Shown one piece after another: positions 1 through 8,986 of a stretch of DNA of 64,000 nucleotides; position 1 is the stretch's first letter, and every line of letters begins with the position of its first letter. The notes under the pieces were generated by a model that made no database searches, was not told where the DNA came from, and saw only the letters and a program-made list of their open reading frames with translations. The position numbers and the translations under genes are program-made. The stretch comes from Lachnospiraceae bacterium (lineage in GTDB: Bacteria; Bacillota; Clostridia; Lachnospirales; Lachnospiraceae), in assembly GCA_030527645.1 (NCBI GenBank), contig JAUNAJ010000015.1:1-64000 (forward strand). Direction: 5' to 3'.

Positions 1-50
1 GCGCCAGATTGTGGCTCTGGAGGCCAAGGGTTCGAATCCCTTTATCCACC
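1..50 (+). tRNA. tRNA-His (GTG), 5' end cut by window edge
   Basis: Only the part from the anticodon arm to the acceptor end is inside the window. The anticodon loop shows GTG at about 11-13, followed by a T-arm with GGTTCGAATCC and the acceptor half TATCCAC. The terminal C is what is expected to face the extra G(-1) of tRNA-His. It is the first member of a four-tRNA cluster. Confidence 0.85.
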
Positions 51-69
51 CTGCCGAATGGCGAAATAA

Positions 70-141
70 TGGGCTATCGCCAAGCGGTAAGGCACAGCAC
101 TTTGACTGCTGCATGCGCTGGTTCGAATCCAGCTGGCCCAG
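70..141 (+). tRNA. tRNA-Gln (TTG)
   Basis: Complete cloverleaf. The 5' acceptor strand TGGGCTA pairs with TGGCCCA, the anticodon loop is CTTTGAC with anticodon TTG, and the T-loop is GTTCGAATCC. No CCA is encoded. Confidence 0.93.
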
Positions 142-150
142 TTATGATTC

Positions 151-223
151 GGAGCATTAGCTCAGTCGGTAGAGCACTTGACTTTTAATCAAGTTGTCCG
201 GGGTTCGAATCCCCGATGCTTCA
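151..223 (+). tRNA. tRNA-Lys (TTT)
   Basis: Complete cloverleaf. Acceptor GGAGCAT pairs with ATGCTTC (one G-T pair), the D-arm is AGCTCAGTCGGTAGAGC, the anticodon loop is CTTTTAA with TTT, and the T-arm is GGGGTTCGAATCCCC. Confidence 0.95.
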
Positions 224-227
224 CTTT

Positions 228-265
228 GATGATGATTTTCGCGAGAAGGTTATCATCTTTTTTTT
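228..265 (+). terminator. Intrinsic terminator after tRNA-Lys
   Basis: A GATGAT...ATCATC stem extends through several A-T and G-T pairs to a GCGA tetraloop and is followed by a run of eight T. It separates the His-Gln-Lys tRNAs from tRNA-Leu. Confidence 0.8.
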
Positions 266-272
266 AAACTAT

Positions 273-352
273 GCGGCTATGGCGGAATTGGCAGACGCGG
301 CGGGTTTAGGTCCCGTTGGGCAACCATGCAGGTTCAAGTCCTGTTAGCCGTA
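273..352 (+). tRNA. tRNA-Leu (TAG)
   Basis: Class II tRNA with a long variable arm. Acceptor GCGGCTA pairs with TAGCCGT, the anticodon loop is TTTAGGT with TAG, and the T-arm carries GGTTCAAGTCC. Its length of 80 nt fits leucine tRNAs. Confidence 0.93.
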
Positions 353-367
353 CTTGTATCACATTGT

Positions 368-398
368 CAGACGGAAGAGAGGAATACTTTTCCGTCTG
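368..398 (+). terminator. Hairpin in the rho leader, possible terminator of tRNA-Leu
   Basis: CAGACGGAA pairs perfectly with TTCCGTCTG across a 13-nt loop. The T-tract after it is weak (ATCTTTACTATTA), so it may be a poor terminator or an attenuator. A second short hairpin (CCTGCCG/CGGCAGG, 470-484) lies directly before the rho ribosome binding site. Together they make a structured 148-bp rho leader. Confidence 0.45.
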
Positions 399-500
399 GC
401 ATCTTTACTATTACAAATGCAGGCCGGGTATAGAAGGCCCGGACACGATTCAGATCACATAATCTTTATCCTGCCGTCGGCAGGGCCGAAAGGAATTTCC

Positions 501-1802
501 ATGACAAAAGAACAGTATGAATCTTTGCCCCTGAGCGAACTGCGACAGATCGCAAAGGCAAGGGAGATGAAGGGAACCTCTGCATGTAAAAAGCAGGAGC
601 TTATTCAGCGAATGCTGGAGGAGGATGAAAGAGTAGAAGCGGAAAAAAATCAGATCAAGCCGGATCTCAGAGCGCTGGACAGCGGAATTGAGGTCAGCGG
701 AATACTGGAAGTGATGGAGGATGGTTTCGGGTTTATGCGTTCTACCAACTTCCTGTCCGGCTCCGATGACGTGTACGTGAGTCCTTCCCAGATCAGAAAA
801 TTCCGCATGAAGACCGGCGATTATATTAAGGGAACCATGAAGGTAAAGGAAGAAAGGGACAGGAATGCTGCACTGATCCGCGTGATCAGCATCAATGGTC
901 TTGCCCCCCATCACTGCGGCCGTCGCATGAATTTTGATGAAATGACCCCTGTTTTTCCTGATAAAAGGCTTCGCATGGAATATCCGGGCTGCAGTACCGC
1001 CATGCGCATTCTGGACCTGATCAGTCCTGTGGGCAAAGGGCAGCGTGGAATGATCGTTTCCCCGCCGAAGGCGGGAAAAACCACACTTCTGAAGGATGTA
1101 GCCAGGTCTATTCTTCGGAATAATCAGAATATACATCTGATCATCCTTCTGATCGATGAGAGACCGGAGGAAGTAACGGATATGAAGGAGACGGTGCAGG
1201 GACCGAATGTGGAGATTATCCATTCTACCTTTGATCAGCTTCCGGAGCATCATAAAAAGGTATCGGAGATGGTCATCGAAAGAGCAAAGCGCCTTGTGGA
1301 GATGAAGCAGGATGTGGTCATTCTGGTGGACAGCATCACACGTCTTACGAGAGCGTATAATCAGGTGGTTGCTCCCAGCGGAAGAACACTTTCCGGAGGC
1401 CTGGATCCCGCTGCGCTGCACATGCCGAAACGCTTCTTTGGAGCGGCTCGAAACATGCGGGAGGGAGGCAGTCTTACGATCCTTGCTACTGCTCTGGTGG
1501 AGACCGGCAGTAAGATGGACGATGTTGTGTACGAGGAATTTAAGGGAACCGGCAATATGGAGCTGGTACTGAACCGGAAGCTCCAGGAGAGAAGGGTTTT
1601 CCCTGCAATTGATATTATCAAATCCGGAACAAGAAGAGAGGATCTTCTGCTGAATCCGGAAGAGCTTGACGCCGTGAATTATATGCGAAGAGCGCTGAAC
1701 GGATTGAAGGCCGAGGAGGCAGCGGAAAATATCCTGAATATGTTTGCCCGAACCAGAAACAATACAGAGCTTGTGCAGCAGATCAAAAAGCAGAAGTTGT
1801 AA
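501..1802 (+). CDS. rho: Transcription termination factor Rho
   Basis: Hexameric RNA-dependent ATPase that releases RNA polymerase at Rho-dependent sites; cytoplasmic. The 433-residue protein has an N-terminal Rho_N helical segment ([18 protein letters not shown]). An S1-like RNA-binding domain follows at about 60-130, where DGFGFMRS and [13 protein letters not shown] are typical. The RecA-like ATPase core has a Walker A motif [10 protein letters not shown] near residues 188-197 and [12 protein letters not shown] after it. The ATG at 501 has an AAAGGA site at a good distance. Upstream in-frame codons run back to TTG at 354, but that region is tRNA-Leu leader. It is monocistronic behind the tRNA cluster, and the structured leader could allow autoregulation. 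Confidence 0.97.
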   Translation: MTKEQYESLPLSELRQIAKAREMKGTSACKKQELIQRMLEEDERVEAEKNQIKPDLRALDSGIEVSGILEVMEDGFGFMRSTNFLSGSDDVYVSPSQIRKFRMKTGDYIKGTMKVKEERDRNAALIRVISINGLAPHHCGRRMNFDEMTPVFPDKRLRMEYPGCSTAMRILDLISPVGKGQRGMIVSPPKAGKTTLLKDVARSILRNNQNIHLIILLIDERPEEVTDMKETVQGPNVEIIHSTFDQLPEHHKKVSEMVIERAKRLVEMKQDVVILVDSITRLTRAYNQVVAPSGRTLSGGLDPAALHMPKRFFGAARNMREGGSLTILATALVETGSKMDDVVYEEFKGTGNMELVLNRKLQERRVFPAIDIIKSGTRREDLLLNPEELDAVNYMRRALNGLKAEEAAENILNMFARTRNNTELVQQIKKQKL

Positions 1803-1803
1803 C

Positions 1804-1892
1804 CCTGCATAAGCAGTCAGGCTGCGTAAGCAGCATCCCCCGCCGTGTAACGGCGGGGACTGCGCATGAAGGGGAGGTTCCCCGTGAACAGC
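1804..1892 (+). repeat. Interspersed palindromic repeat R1, copy A
   Basis: GC-rich element of about 89 bp between rho and rpmE. The core is an 8-bp hairpin CCCCGCCG/CGGCGGGG (1838-1858). A conserved flank reads TGCGCATGAAGGGGAGG, then TTCCCCGTGAACAG. Related copies lie in the opposite orientation at 10089-10166 and 22523-22610, with fragments at 58223-58285 and 59242-59280. No T-tract follows the hairpin. Confidence 0.75.
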
Positions 1893-1922
1893 ATAGATTT
1901 TGAAATAAAAGACAGCCGGGTA

Positions 1923-1951
1923 TTGCATTTATTCTGAACACATGATATAAT
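1923..1951 (+). promoter_or_regulatory. SigA-type promoter of rpmE
   Basis: TTGCAT (-35), 17-bp spacer, TATAAT (-10). Transcription would start near 1958, giving an rpmE leader of about 60 nt. Confidence 0.75.
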
Positions 1952-2016
1952 GCATAAGCCGTTGATTAATGAGAACGAAATTACAGTAAAAATATTATGG
2001 AAAACGAGGTGTAATT

Positions 2017-2214
2017 ATGAGAGAAGGAATCCATCCGGAATATTACGAAGCTAACGTAACATGCAACTGCGGAAACACATTCACAACTGGTTCTACAAAG
2101 AAAGATATCCACGTTGAGATCTGTTCTAAATGCCATCCTTTCTATACAGGACAGCAGAAAGCAGCAACAGCTCGCGGACGAATTGAGAAATTCAACAAGA
2201 AATACGGCATGTAA
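2017..2214 (+). CDS. rpmE: 50S ribosomal protein L31
   Basis: Small protein of the large ribosomal subunit, 65 residues. It has the zinc-binding form of L31: CNCG near residue 16 and CSKCH near residue 37 supply the metal-ligand cysteines, and HPFYTG is the family signature. It starts with [12 protein letters not shown], as expected. The gene has its own promoter (1923-1951), a spaced AACGAGGTG ribosome binding site and a terminator immediately after the stop. Confidence 0.97.
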   Translation: MREGIHPEYYEANVTCNCGNTFTTGSTKKDIHVEICSKCHPFYTGQQKAATARGRIEKFNKKYGM

Positions 2215-2238
2215 TTTAATTTCAGTAAGAGAAGGGTT

Positions 2239-2265
2239 GAGGTTGAAAAATCTCAACCTCTTTTA
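2239..2265 (+). terminator. Terminator after rpmE
   Basis: GAGGTTGA pairs with TCAACCTC around a short A-rich loop, followed by TTTT. It sits between rpmE and the DUF1385 gene. Confidence 0.75.
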
Positions 2266-2291
2266 CTATACTGAGATATGGAGGAAATCAT

Positions 2292-3236
2292 ATGAAATCA
2301 TCCGGTATCGGCGGGCAGGCTGTAATGGAAGGTATCATGATGCGGCATAAGGATCAGTATTCGATTGCGGTCAGAAAGCCGGATCAGACCATTGAACTGA
2401 AGGTAGAGCCTTATAAACCGGTGTTGAACTGCGGTCCCCTTTTGAAAGTCCCCTTTATCAGAGGCGTCTTCAGCTTTTTAGATTCTCTTGTAGTCGGAAT
2501 TTCCTGCCTGATGTATTCTGCTTCCTTCTTTGAAGAGGATGAGGAAGAGAAGAAGAGCGAATCCCTCTCGGAAGAGGAAAAAAAGAAAAAAGAAGAGAAG
2601 GAAAAGAAGGAGGAGAAGCTGTTTATGGCAGGAACACTTGCCCTTTCTCTGGTCCTTGCGGTAGGAATATTTTTTCTCCTGCCATATTTTCTGACGGACC
2701 TTCTTCGCAGTGTAATTGCCAGTTCCTATATTGTAAGTCTGATTGAGGCTGTGCTCCGCATTGTCATCTTTCTGCTGTATCTGCTTCTTATCTCTCGGAT
2801 GAAGGACATTCAGAGAACCTTCGAATACCATGGGGCAGAGCATAAGTGTATCAACTGTATTGAAAACGGAATGGAACTGACCGTGGAGAATGTGCTGAAA
2901 AGCTCCCGGCTTCATAAACGATGCGGAACCAGCTTTCTTTTCTTTGTAGTGATCGTCAGTGCGTTCCTTCTGATGCTGGTTCAGTCAGAATCTCACCTCA
3001 TGCGGATCGTTTGGCGGCTGGTACTGATCCCGGTAGTTGCCGGAATCTCCTATGAACTGATCCGTCTGGCGGGCAATTCCGACAATCCGGTCATTTCTCT
3101 GCTGAGCAGGCCCGGACTGGCCCTGCAGAAGCTTACCACGAGAGAGCCGGATGCGGAAGAAGCTGAGGTTGCGATTGCTGCTGTTGAGGCGGTATTTGAC
3201 TGGAGAGCATATCTGGAGGAGAATAAAGGAGATTGA
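2292..3236 (+). CDS. DUF1385 (YqhQ-like) membrane protein
   Basis: Conserved Firmicute membrane protein of 314 residues; molecular function unknown. It opens with the family signature SSGIGGQAVMEGIMMR. A very charged Lys/Glu stretch follows at about 77-113, then hydrophobic segments at about 114-140, 146-170, 214-235 and 240-260. The central HGAEHKCINC motif is a family hallmark that looks like a metal site. The C-terminal part contains SRPGLALQKLTTREP. The gene follows rpmE and precedes prmC-prfA by one base, a common clostridial arrangement, so it is probably co-transcribed with the release-factor genes. Confidence 0.9.
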   Translation: MKSSGIGGQAVMEGIMMRHKDQYSIAVRKPDQTIELKVEPYKPVLNCGPLLKVPFIRGVFSFLDSLVVGISCLMYSASFFEEDEEEKKSESLSEEEKKKKEEKEKKEEKLFMAGTLALSLVLAVGIFFLLPYFLTDLLRSVIASSYIVSLIEAVLRIVIFLLYLLLISRMKDIQRTFEYHGAEHKCINCIENGMELTVENVLKSSRLHKRCGTSFLFFVVIVSAFLLMLVQSESHLMRIVWRLVLIPVVAGISYELIRLAGNSDNPVISLLSRPGLALQKLTTREPDAEEAEVAIAAVEAVFDWRAYLEENKGD

Positions 3237-3237
3237 T

Positions 3238-4098
3238 ATGTACAGTGCGAACGGACCTGTCCGCTCTATGAAGGAGTGGCTGGAATACGGAGTCGGCTTC
3301 CTGGAAGCCCATCAGATTCCCGATGCCGGGACAGATGCCTGGATTCTGCTGGAATATACAGCCAATATTAACAAAAACTTCTATTATATGCACATGCATG
3401 AGCCCATGGATGCAGGGGATGCAGAGGACTATGCACTCCTTATCCATCGCAGGGCGGAGCATATTCCGGTTCAGTATCTGACCGGTGAGGCCTGGTTTTA
3501 CGGCCGCAGCTTTCGGGTCAATGAGTCTGTGCTGATTCCCAGACAGGATACAGAAGTACTGGTGGAAGAGGCATTGAAGCGAATCCGCCCCGAAATGAGG
3601 GTGCTGGATCTGTGCACCGGCAGCGGCTGCATTCTGCTGACTGTTCTGAAGGAAGCTGCTGTGACAGGTGTAGGCTCTGATATTTCTCCGGATGCTCTGG
3701 TTGTGGCAGAGCTGAACAGAAAACGCCTGAATGTGCAGGCAAACTTTATCTGCAGTGATCTGTTTGAGCATATCGGAGGAACCTTTGATATGATCCTGTC
3801 CAATCCTCCCTACATCTGCAGCGATGTGATCCTGACGCTGGATCCGGAGGTGCGGGATCATGAACCGCATCTTGCTCTGGATGGCAGTCATGACGGTCTG
3901 TTCTTTTACAGAAGGATTGTGCAGGAGGCGCCGGACTATCTGAATGCCGGCGGCTGGCTCTGCCTGGAGATCGGTTACGATCAGGGCGGAGAGCTTCAGA
4001 AGCTTTTGAAGGAATCAGAAAAATTTATTAATATTCAGGTCATCAGGGATCTGTCCGGACTGGACAGAGTTGCCTGTGCACAGCTGAAAGGAGAATGA
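3238..4098 (+). CDS. prmC: Peptide chain release factor N5-glutamine methyltransferase
   Basis: SAM-dependent enzyme that methylates the glutamine of the GGQ motif in release factors; cytoplasmic. It has 286 residues. The N-terminal helical domain carries the usual PVQYLTGEAWFYGR stretch, followed by a Rossmann fold with DLCTGSGC (SAM binding). The catalytic NPPY motif is at about residues 189-192. The ATG at 3238 is one base after the DUF1385 stop, with AAAGGAGAT as ribosome binding site; upstream in-frame codons overlap DUF1385. It lies directly before its substrate gene prfA. Confidence 0.95.
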   Translation: MYSANGPVRSMKEWLEYGVGFLEAHQIPDAGTDAWILLEYTANINKNFYYMHMHEPMDAGDAEDYALLIHRRAEHIPVQYLTGEAWFYGRSFRVNESVLIPRQDTEVLVEEALKRIRPEMRVLDLCTGSGCILLTVLKEAAVTGVGSDISPDALVVAELNRKRLNVQANFICSDLFEHIGGTFDMILSNPPYICSDVILTLDPEVRDHEPHLALDGSHDGLFFYRRIVQEAPDYLNAGGWLCLEIGYDQGGELQKLLKESEKFINIQVIRDLSGLDRVACAQLKGE

Positions 4099-4101
4099 AG
4101 C

Positions 4102-5178
4102 ATGTTTGATAAGCTGGAAGATATTCTGCATCGTCTGGAGGAAGTGCTTCTCCGCCTGAATGAACCGGGCGTAACCTCGGATCCTGCAGAATTTCAGCGT
4201 TTGATGAAAGAGCAGGCGGAGCTGCAGCCCATTGCAGATGCCTATATTTCTTATAAAAAATGTCAGCAGACAGTGCAGGACAGCCTGGAGCTGCTGCGGG
4301 AGGAGTCCGACGAGGAAATGCGTCAGATGCTGAAGGAAGAGATGAATGAGGCAAAGGAGGAGATCCTTTCGCTGGAGCAGGAGCTGAAGATCCTTCTTCT
4401 TCCCAAGGATCCCAATGACGGAAAGAATGTAATTGTAGAGATCCGTGCAGGGGCAGGAGGCGATGAAGCGGCCCTGTTTGCTGCTGAAATCTATCGTATG
4501 TATCAGAAATTTGCCGATACACAAAGCTGGAGGACGGAGCTGCTGAGCGTCAATGAGAATGGTCTCGGGGGCTTCAAGGAGGCTACCTTTATGATCAATG
4601 GAAACGGTGCCTATTCCAGACTGAAGTATGAAAGCGGTGTACACCGTGTGCAGCGTGTTCCCGAAACAGAGAGCGGCGGAAGAATTCATACATCCACGAT
4701 CACGGTTGCCATTATGCCTGAGGCGGAGGAAGTGGATTTTCAGCTGGATCTGAATGACTGCAGATTCGATGTGTTCCGTGCATCCGGAAATGGGGGACAG
4801 TGCGTCAATACCACCGATTCAGCGGTACGCCTGACTCATATCCCCACGGGAATCGTGATATCCTGCCAGGATGAAAAATCACAGCTGAAGAATAAAGATA
4901 AAGCTCTGAAGGTGCTGCGTTCCCGTTTGTATGAGATGGAACTGGAAAAGCGCCATGACGAGGAAGCGGAAGCCCGGCGGTCCCAGATCGGAACGGGAGA
5001 TCGGTCCGAGAAGATTCGAACCTATAACTTCCCGCAGGGCAGGGTAACAGACCACAGGATCAAACTGACGCTTCATCGGATCGACAGTATCCTGAACGGC
5101 GACCTGACAGAATTGATTGACAGCCTCACTGCTGCAGATCAGGCGGCCCGGCTGACAAGAATGAATGAAGCATCGTAA
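4102..5178 (+). CDS. prfA: Peptide chain release factor 1
   Basis: Recognises UAA and UAG stop codons and triggers peptidyl-tRNA hydrolysis. The 358-residue protein has the tripeptide anticodon in [13 protein letters not shown] (PxT type, typical of RF1 rather than RF2). The catalytic GGQ is at residues 231-233, inside [16 protein letters not shown]. The gene starts 3 bp after prmC, with the ribosome binding site AAAGGAGA inside the prmC end, so the pair is translationally coupled. Confidence 0.97.
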   Translation: MFDKLEDILHRLEEVLLRLNEPGVTSDPAEFQRLMKEQAELQPIADAYISYKKCQQTVQDSLELLREESDEEMRQMLKEEMNEAKEEILSLEQELKILLLPKDPNDGKNVIVEIRAGAGGDEAALFAAEIYRMYQKFADTQSWRTELLSVNENGLGGFKEATFMINGNGAYSRLKYESGVHRVQRVPETESGGRIHTSTITVAIMPEAEEVDFQLDLNDCRFDVFRASGNGGQCVNTTDSAVRLTHIPTGIVISCQDEKSQLKNKDKALKVLRSRLYEMELEKRHDEEAEARRSQIGTGDRSEKIRTYNFPQGRVTDHRIKLTLHRIDSILNGDLTELIDSLTAADQAARLTRMNEAS

Positions 5179-5227
5179 CAAAGAGTGAAGCTGCATAAGC
5201 GTAAGATCGACGGAATTGATCTCAGTC

Positions 5228-5246
5228 GAATGCAGCTCTGAACAGT
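5228..5246 (+). repeat. R2 element, degenerate copy upstream of glmM
   Basis: GAATGCAGCTCTGAACAGT matches the start of the 23-nt element found at 15290-15312 and 55056-55078 with small changes. It lies about 30 bp before the glmM start. The preceding sequence holds an inverted repeat, AGCTGCAT ... ATGCAGCT. Confidence 0.5.
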
Positions 5247-5275
5247 CCCCGTAATATGAAAGAAGGAGCATGGCA

Positions 5276-6622
5276 ATGGGAAAATATTTTGGAACAGACG
5301 GTTTTCGCGGCGAAGCAAATGTTTCGCTGACTGCTGAGCATGCCTATAAGATCGGCCGCTTTCTTGGCTGGTACTATGGCAGAGATAAGAAAGCCAGATT
5401 TGTAATGGGTAAGGATACCCGGCTGTCCGGTGATATGCTTGAGTCTGCCTTGACATCAGGTCTGACTGCTTCCGGAGCCGATGTGTATCTGCTGCATGTG
5501 ACCACCACTCCCAGCGTGGCATATCTGGTAAAAAGAGAGGGATTTGACTGCGGAATTATGATCTCCGCCAGCCATAACCCCTTCTATGATAACGGGATCA
5601 AGCTGGTGAATTGCCGCGGTCAGAAAATGGAAGCCTCAGTGGAGGATCAGATTGAGGCATATATCGACGGTGAAGGGGGAGAGCTTCCCCTTGCAGCAAG
5701 AGAAGCAATCGGAAGGAGCATTGAGTATCCGGAGGGGAAAGCACTTTATGTAGACTATCTGAAATCCATTCCTGAAAGTCCGGTGAGACAAAGGGAAATT
5801 GCCCTTGACTGCTCCAACGGAAGTGCTTCCGATCTGGCAGGACAGGTCTTTGCTGCCTGTGGGATTCCGGCAGAAATCCTGTTCTGTGAGCCGGATGGCG
5901 TCAATATCAACAGGGACTGCGGATCTACCCATATCAGCAGACTTCAGGAATATGTGAAGGAGCATGGTCTGGATGCCGGCTTTGCCTATGACGGTGATGC
6001 GGATCGCTGTCTGGCAGTGGATGAAAAGGGACATCTTGTGGACGGAGATCTGATCCTGTTTATCTGCGGCAAGTATCTGGACGGTCTGGGACGGCTTCCC
6101 GGACATACGATCGTGACTACAGTTATGTCTAACATGGGACTGTATAAGGCCTGCGAAAGAGACGGACTGCATACCGAACAGACAGCCGTAGGCGATAAAT
6201 ATGTCTGTGAGAATATGAATGCAAACGGCTACGCACTGGGAGGAGAACAGTCCGGCCATGTGATCTTCCGTGAGTTTGCAACTACAGGAGACGGAATGCT
6301 CACCTCGCTGATGCTGCTGGAGGTAATGAATGCCACCGGACGTTCCCTGTCCTCTCTGGCAGAGGAGGTAAGGATCTATCCGCAGCTCCTGAAAAACATC
6401 CGTGTGGTGAACAAAACAGAAGCAAGAGAAAATCCTTCAGTACAGGCAGCCGTTGCGGCCGTTGCGGAAAAGCTTGGTGAAAACGGAAGGATTCTGGTGA
6501 GAGAAAGCGGAACAGAGCCGTTGATCCGCGTGATGGTTGAAGCAGAAAATGATGATGTCTGTCTGGAAATGGTAGACAGCGTGATCGATGTAATCAGGAA
6601 TGAGGGACTTGCAGCAGAATGA
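5276..6622 (+). CDS. glmM: Phosphoglucosamine mutase
   Basis: Converts glucosamine-6-phosphate to glucosamine-1-phosphate on the way to UDP-GlcNAc and peptidoglycan. The 448-residue protein opens with GKYFGTDGFRGEAN. The phosphoserine loop is ISASHNPFYDNGIK (Ser at about residue 99), the metal-binding loop is DGDADRC, the sugar-binding loop is GGEQSGH, and the phosphate-binding loop is RESGTEPLIRVM. An ATG also exists at 5270, but the AGAAGGAG site at 5261-5268 is correctly spaced only for 5276. The end overlaps the start of the next gene. Confidence 0.95.
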   Translation: MGKYFGTDGFRGEANVSLTAEHAYKIGRFLGWYYGRDKKARFVMGKDTRLSGDMLESALTSGLTASGADVYLLHVTTTPSVAYLVKREGFDCGIMISASHNPFYDNGIKLVNCRGQKMEASVEDQIEAYIDGEGGELPLAAREAIGRSIEYPEGKALYVDYLKSIPESPVRQREIALDCSNGSASDLAGQVFAACGIPAEILFCEPDGVNINRDCGSTHISRLQEYVKEHGLDAGFAYDGDADRCLAVDEKGHLVDGDLILFICGKYLDGLGRLPGHTIVTTVMSNMGLYKACERDGLHTEQTAVGDKYVCENMNANGYALGGEQSGHVIFREFATTGDGMLTSLMLLEVMNATGRSLSSLAEEVRIYPQLLKNIRVVNKTEARENPSVQAAVAAVAEKLGENGRILVRESGTEPLIRVMVEAENDDVCLEMVDSVIDVIRNEGLAAE

Positions 6623-7665
6623 GTAATAGACAGAAAATGCTCGGTGTGCTTCTGACGGGACTGCTTTTTTTGGGCGCCGCAGGATGCACGCAGCAGGATT
6701 CCGGTGCCTATGATCAGGCGATGGAAGCTTTGAATCTGGGGAATTACAATCTGGCAGAAGAAAAGCTGGCTGAGGCAGAGCTTTCGGATGATCGTCCTGC
6801 CGAGGCTGCCAGGGGAATGGGAATCCTGAGCCTTGCCCGGGGACAGTATCAGGAAGCGATGGAATATTTCGAGGCGGCGATTGAGTATGCCGGGGCAAAG
6901 AACAAGACCTTTATCCGGGATGTGAAGCTGTACCAGGCAGAAACGTTCCTTGCTGAGGAGAAACTGGATGAAGCAGAGGAACTCTGTCGGGAGCTGCTGG
7001 AGGAAGGGAAATCCGGAAAAGCAGAGATCATTCTGGGGCGTATCTGCCTTCTGCAGGAGGATCCGGAGGCAGCACAGGAGCATTTTACAGCCTCTGTATC
7101 TGCAGAACAGTCTTATGAGAATTATCTGGCAATCTATGATCTGTATGTGAATGCCAGTATGGAGGCAGACGGTGCTGTATTCCTGGAACAGGCATTGACT
7201 CTGACCCCTTCCGACGCAGAGGATTACTGCAGTCAGGGACAGGTGTATTACAGTCTGGGTGAAACGGAGCTGGCGAAAACAAGCTTTGCCAGAGCAATTG
7301 ACCTTGGAAGTACGGAGGCGGTTCCCATGATGGGAAGTCTGTATCTTGAAAATCAGGAGATTCAGGCTGCAAGATCCATGTACCAGAGTTATCTGAACGA
7401 GGCCGTACGACCGGCAATTGCCTATAACGGTCTTGCCCTCTGCGATCTGGCAGAGGGTGACTACGATGCTGCACTTGCCAATATCAGCAAGGGACTGGCA
7501 GAGGAGGATACCGAGATTCGCGAAAGTCTTCTGCTGAATGAGATTGCAGCCTATGAATATAAACTGGATTTTCAGACTGCCAAATCGAAGATGGAAGAAT
7601 TTCTGGCTGAATATCCTGAGAATGAAGCAGCTGTGCGGGAAAACCTGTTCCTGCAGAGCCGGTGA
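6619..7665 (+). CDS. TPR-repeat lipoprotein
   Basis: Predicted lipoprotein of 348 residues, anchored outside the membrane. The signal peptide (MSNRQKMLGVLLTGLLFL) ends in the lipobox GAAGC, with the lipidated cysteine at about residue 23. The rest is a chain of tetratricopeptide-like helical repeats rich in Ala, Glu and Leu, for example ALNLGNYNLAEEKLAEAE, YYSLGETELAKTSFARAI and CDLAEGDYDAALANISKGL. Such repeats bind other proteins. The ATG overlaps the glmM stop (ATGA), so translation is coupled. No specific partner can be named; the neighbourhood only suggests a cell-envelope role. Confidence 0.85.
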   Translation: MSNRQKMLGVLLTGLLFLGAAGCTQQDSGAYDQAMEALNLGNYNLAEEKLAEAELSDDRPAEAARGMGILSLARGQYQEAMEYFEAAIEYAGAKNKTFIRDVKLYQAETFLAEEKLDEAEELCRELLEEGKSGKAEIILGRICLLQEDPEAAQEHFTASVSAEQSYENYLAIYDLYVNASMEADGAVFLEQALTLTPSDAEDYCSQGQVYYSLGETELAKTSFARAIDLGSTEAVPMMGSLYLENQEIQAARSMYQSYLNEAVRPAIAYNGLALCDLAEGDYDAALANISKGLAEEDTEIRESLLLNEIAAYEYKLDFQTAKSKMEEFLAEYPENEAAVRENLFLQSR

Positions 7666-7674
7666 GGAACATAT

Positions 7675-8913
7675 ATGTTTGAAATGAAACCGACAGAAGA
7701 CAGAGTAATTCTGGTGGCAGTCTCTGTGGATTCTGAAAATGAGACGAAGGCATCGCTCCGGGAACTGGCGGAGCTGGCGAAAACTGCAGGAGCCTCTGTG
7801 GCTGAAACTGTGATCCAGAATCGTGAGAGTGTACATCCGGGTACCTATCTGGGCAAGGGTAAGATCGAAGAGCTGAAGGCGCTTTTATACATGCTGGATG
7901 CCAACGGCATCATCTGCGATGATGAGCTTTCGCCGGCACAGATGAACAATCTGGAGCAGGCATTGGAATGCAAGGTAATGGATCGGACGCTGCTGATCCT
8001 TGATATCTTTGCAGGACGGGCAAGAACCAGTGAGGGTAAGATCCAGGTAGAGCTGGCTCAGCTGAAATACAGACAGGCCAGGCTGGTTGGACTTCGCAGC
8101 TCCCTGTCCAGACTGGGAGGAGGGATCGGTACAAGAGGTCCCGGTGAAAAGAAGCTGGAGATGGACCGTCGTCTGATCACGGATCGGATCGCATCCCTTG
8201 GGAAGGAGCTGGAGGAGGTAAAACGCCACAGAGAGCTGATCCGTGAGGGAAGAGGCAGGAACGCAGCGAAGGTGGCGGCAATTGTAGGGTATACCAATGC
8301 AGGAAAATCCACCCTTCTGAATACCCTGACAAGGGCGGGAGTACTGGAGGAGGATGCACTGTTTGCGACGCTGGATCCAACCACCAGAGTACTGGATCTT
8401 CCCGGGGGAACGCAGATCCTTTTGACGGATACGGTCGGCTTTATCCGAAAGCTGCCCCATCACCTGATCAATGCCTTCCGAAGTACTCTGGAAGAGGCGG
8501 TTCATGCAGATCTGATCCTTCATGTGGTGGATTCCTCGAATCCCCAGATGGAAGAGCAGATGGCAGTGGTCTATGAGACACTGCAGCAGCTGGGAATGAA
8601 GAAAAAAACCGTGATCACCCTGTTTAACAAGCAGGATAAGGCGGCAGCTGCAGGACAGCGGCTTGCGGATCCCATGGCGGATCATACCTTCCGGATCTCT
8701 GCCAAGACCGGTGCGGGACTGGAGGAGTTCGGAGCAGCTCTGGAGGAGATCCTTCTGAAGGAACAGATTTATATCGAGCGTCTGTACAGCTATCAGGAGG
8801 GAGGAAAAATCGCCCTGATCCGGCAGTACGGCACCCTTCTGTCTGAAGAGTTTCTGGCTGAGGGAACGAAGATCAAGGCCTATGTTCCGGCGGAAATTTA
8901 CGGAAAGGTGTAA
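7675..8913 (+). CDS. hflX: GTPase HflX
   Basis: Ribosome-associated GTPase that splits or rescues stalled ribosomes under stress. The 412-residue protein has an N-terminal HflX domain, with NRESVHPGTYLGKGK and ICDDELSPAQMNNLEQ. The linker GGIGTRGPGEKKLEMDRR is diagnostic. The G domain has G1 GYTNAGKST, G3 DTVGFI and G4 NKQD. It begins 9 bp after the TPR lipoprotein with GAGGAA as ribosome binding site. Confidence 0.96.
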   Translation: MFEMKPTEDRVILVAVSVDSENETKASLRELAELAKTAGASVAETVIQNRESVHPGTYLGKGKIEELKALLYMLDANGIICDDELSPAQMNNLEQALECKVMDRTLLILDIFAGRARTSEGKIQVELAQLKYRQARLVGLRSSLSRLGGGIGTRGPGEKKLEMDRRLITDRIASLGKELEEVKRHRELIREGRGRNAAKVAAIVGYTNAGKSTLLNTLTRAGVLEEDALFATLDPTTRVLDLPGGTQILLTDTVGFIRKLPHHLINAFRSTLEEAVHADLILHVVDSSNPQMEEQMAVVYETLQQLGMKKKTVITLFNKQDKAAAAGQRLADPMADHTFRISAKTGAGLEEFGAALEEILLKEQIYIERLYSYQEGGKIALIRQYGTLLSEEFLAEGTKIKAYVPAEIYGKV

Positions 8914-8986
8914 CAGTATCGAGCGCTCCGGCTGAAAAACCGGAATAGAACCACTGCAGGCAGGAAGGCAGGAGAATGGAGAAATT

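Noticed and set aside
1838-1858. R1 core hairpin as an ordinary rho terminator
   Set aside because: No T-tract follows, and the same hairpin with its flanks occurs in other gaps in both orientations, so it is part of a repeat.
450-1928. A 492-codon open frame on the minus strand across rho
   Set aside because: It mirrors the conserved rho gene, has Cys/His/Leu-rich composition typical of antisense frames, and no promoter or ribosome binding site.
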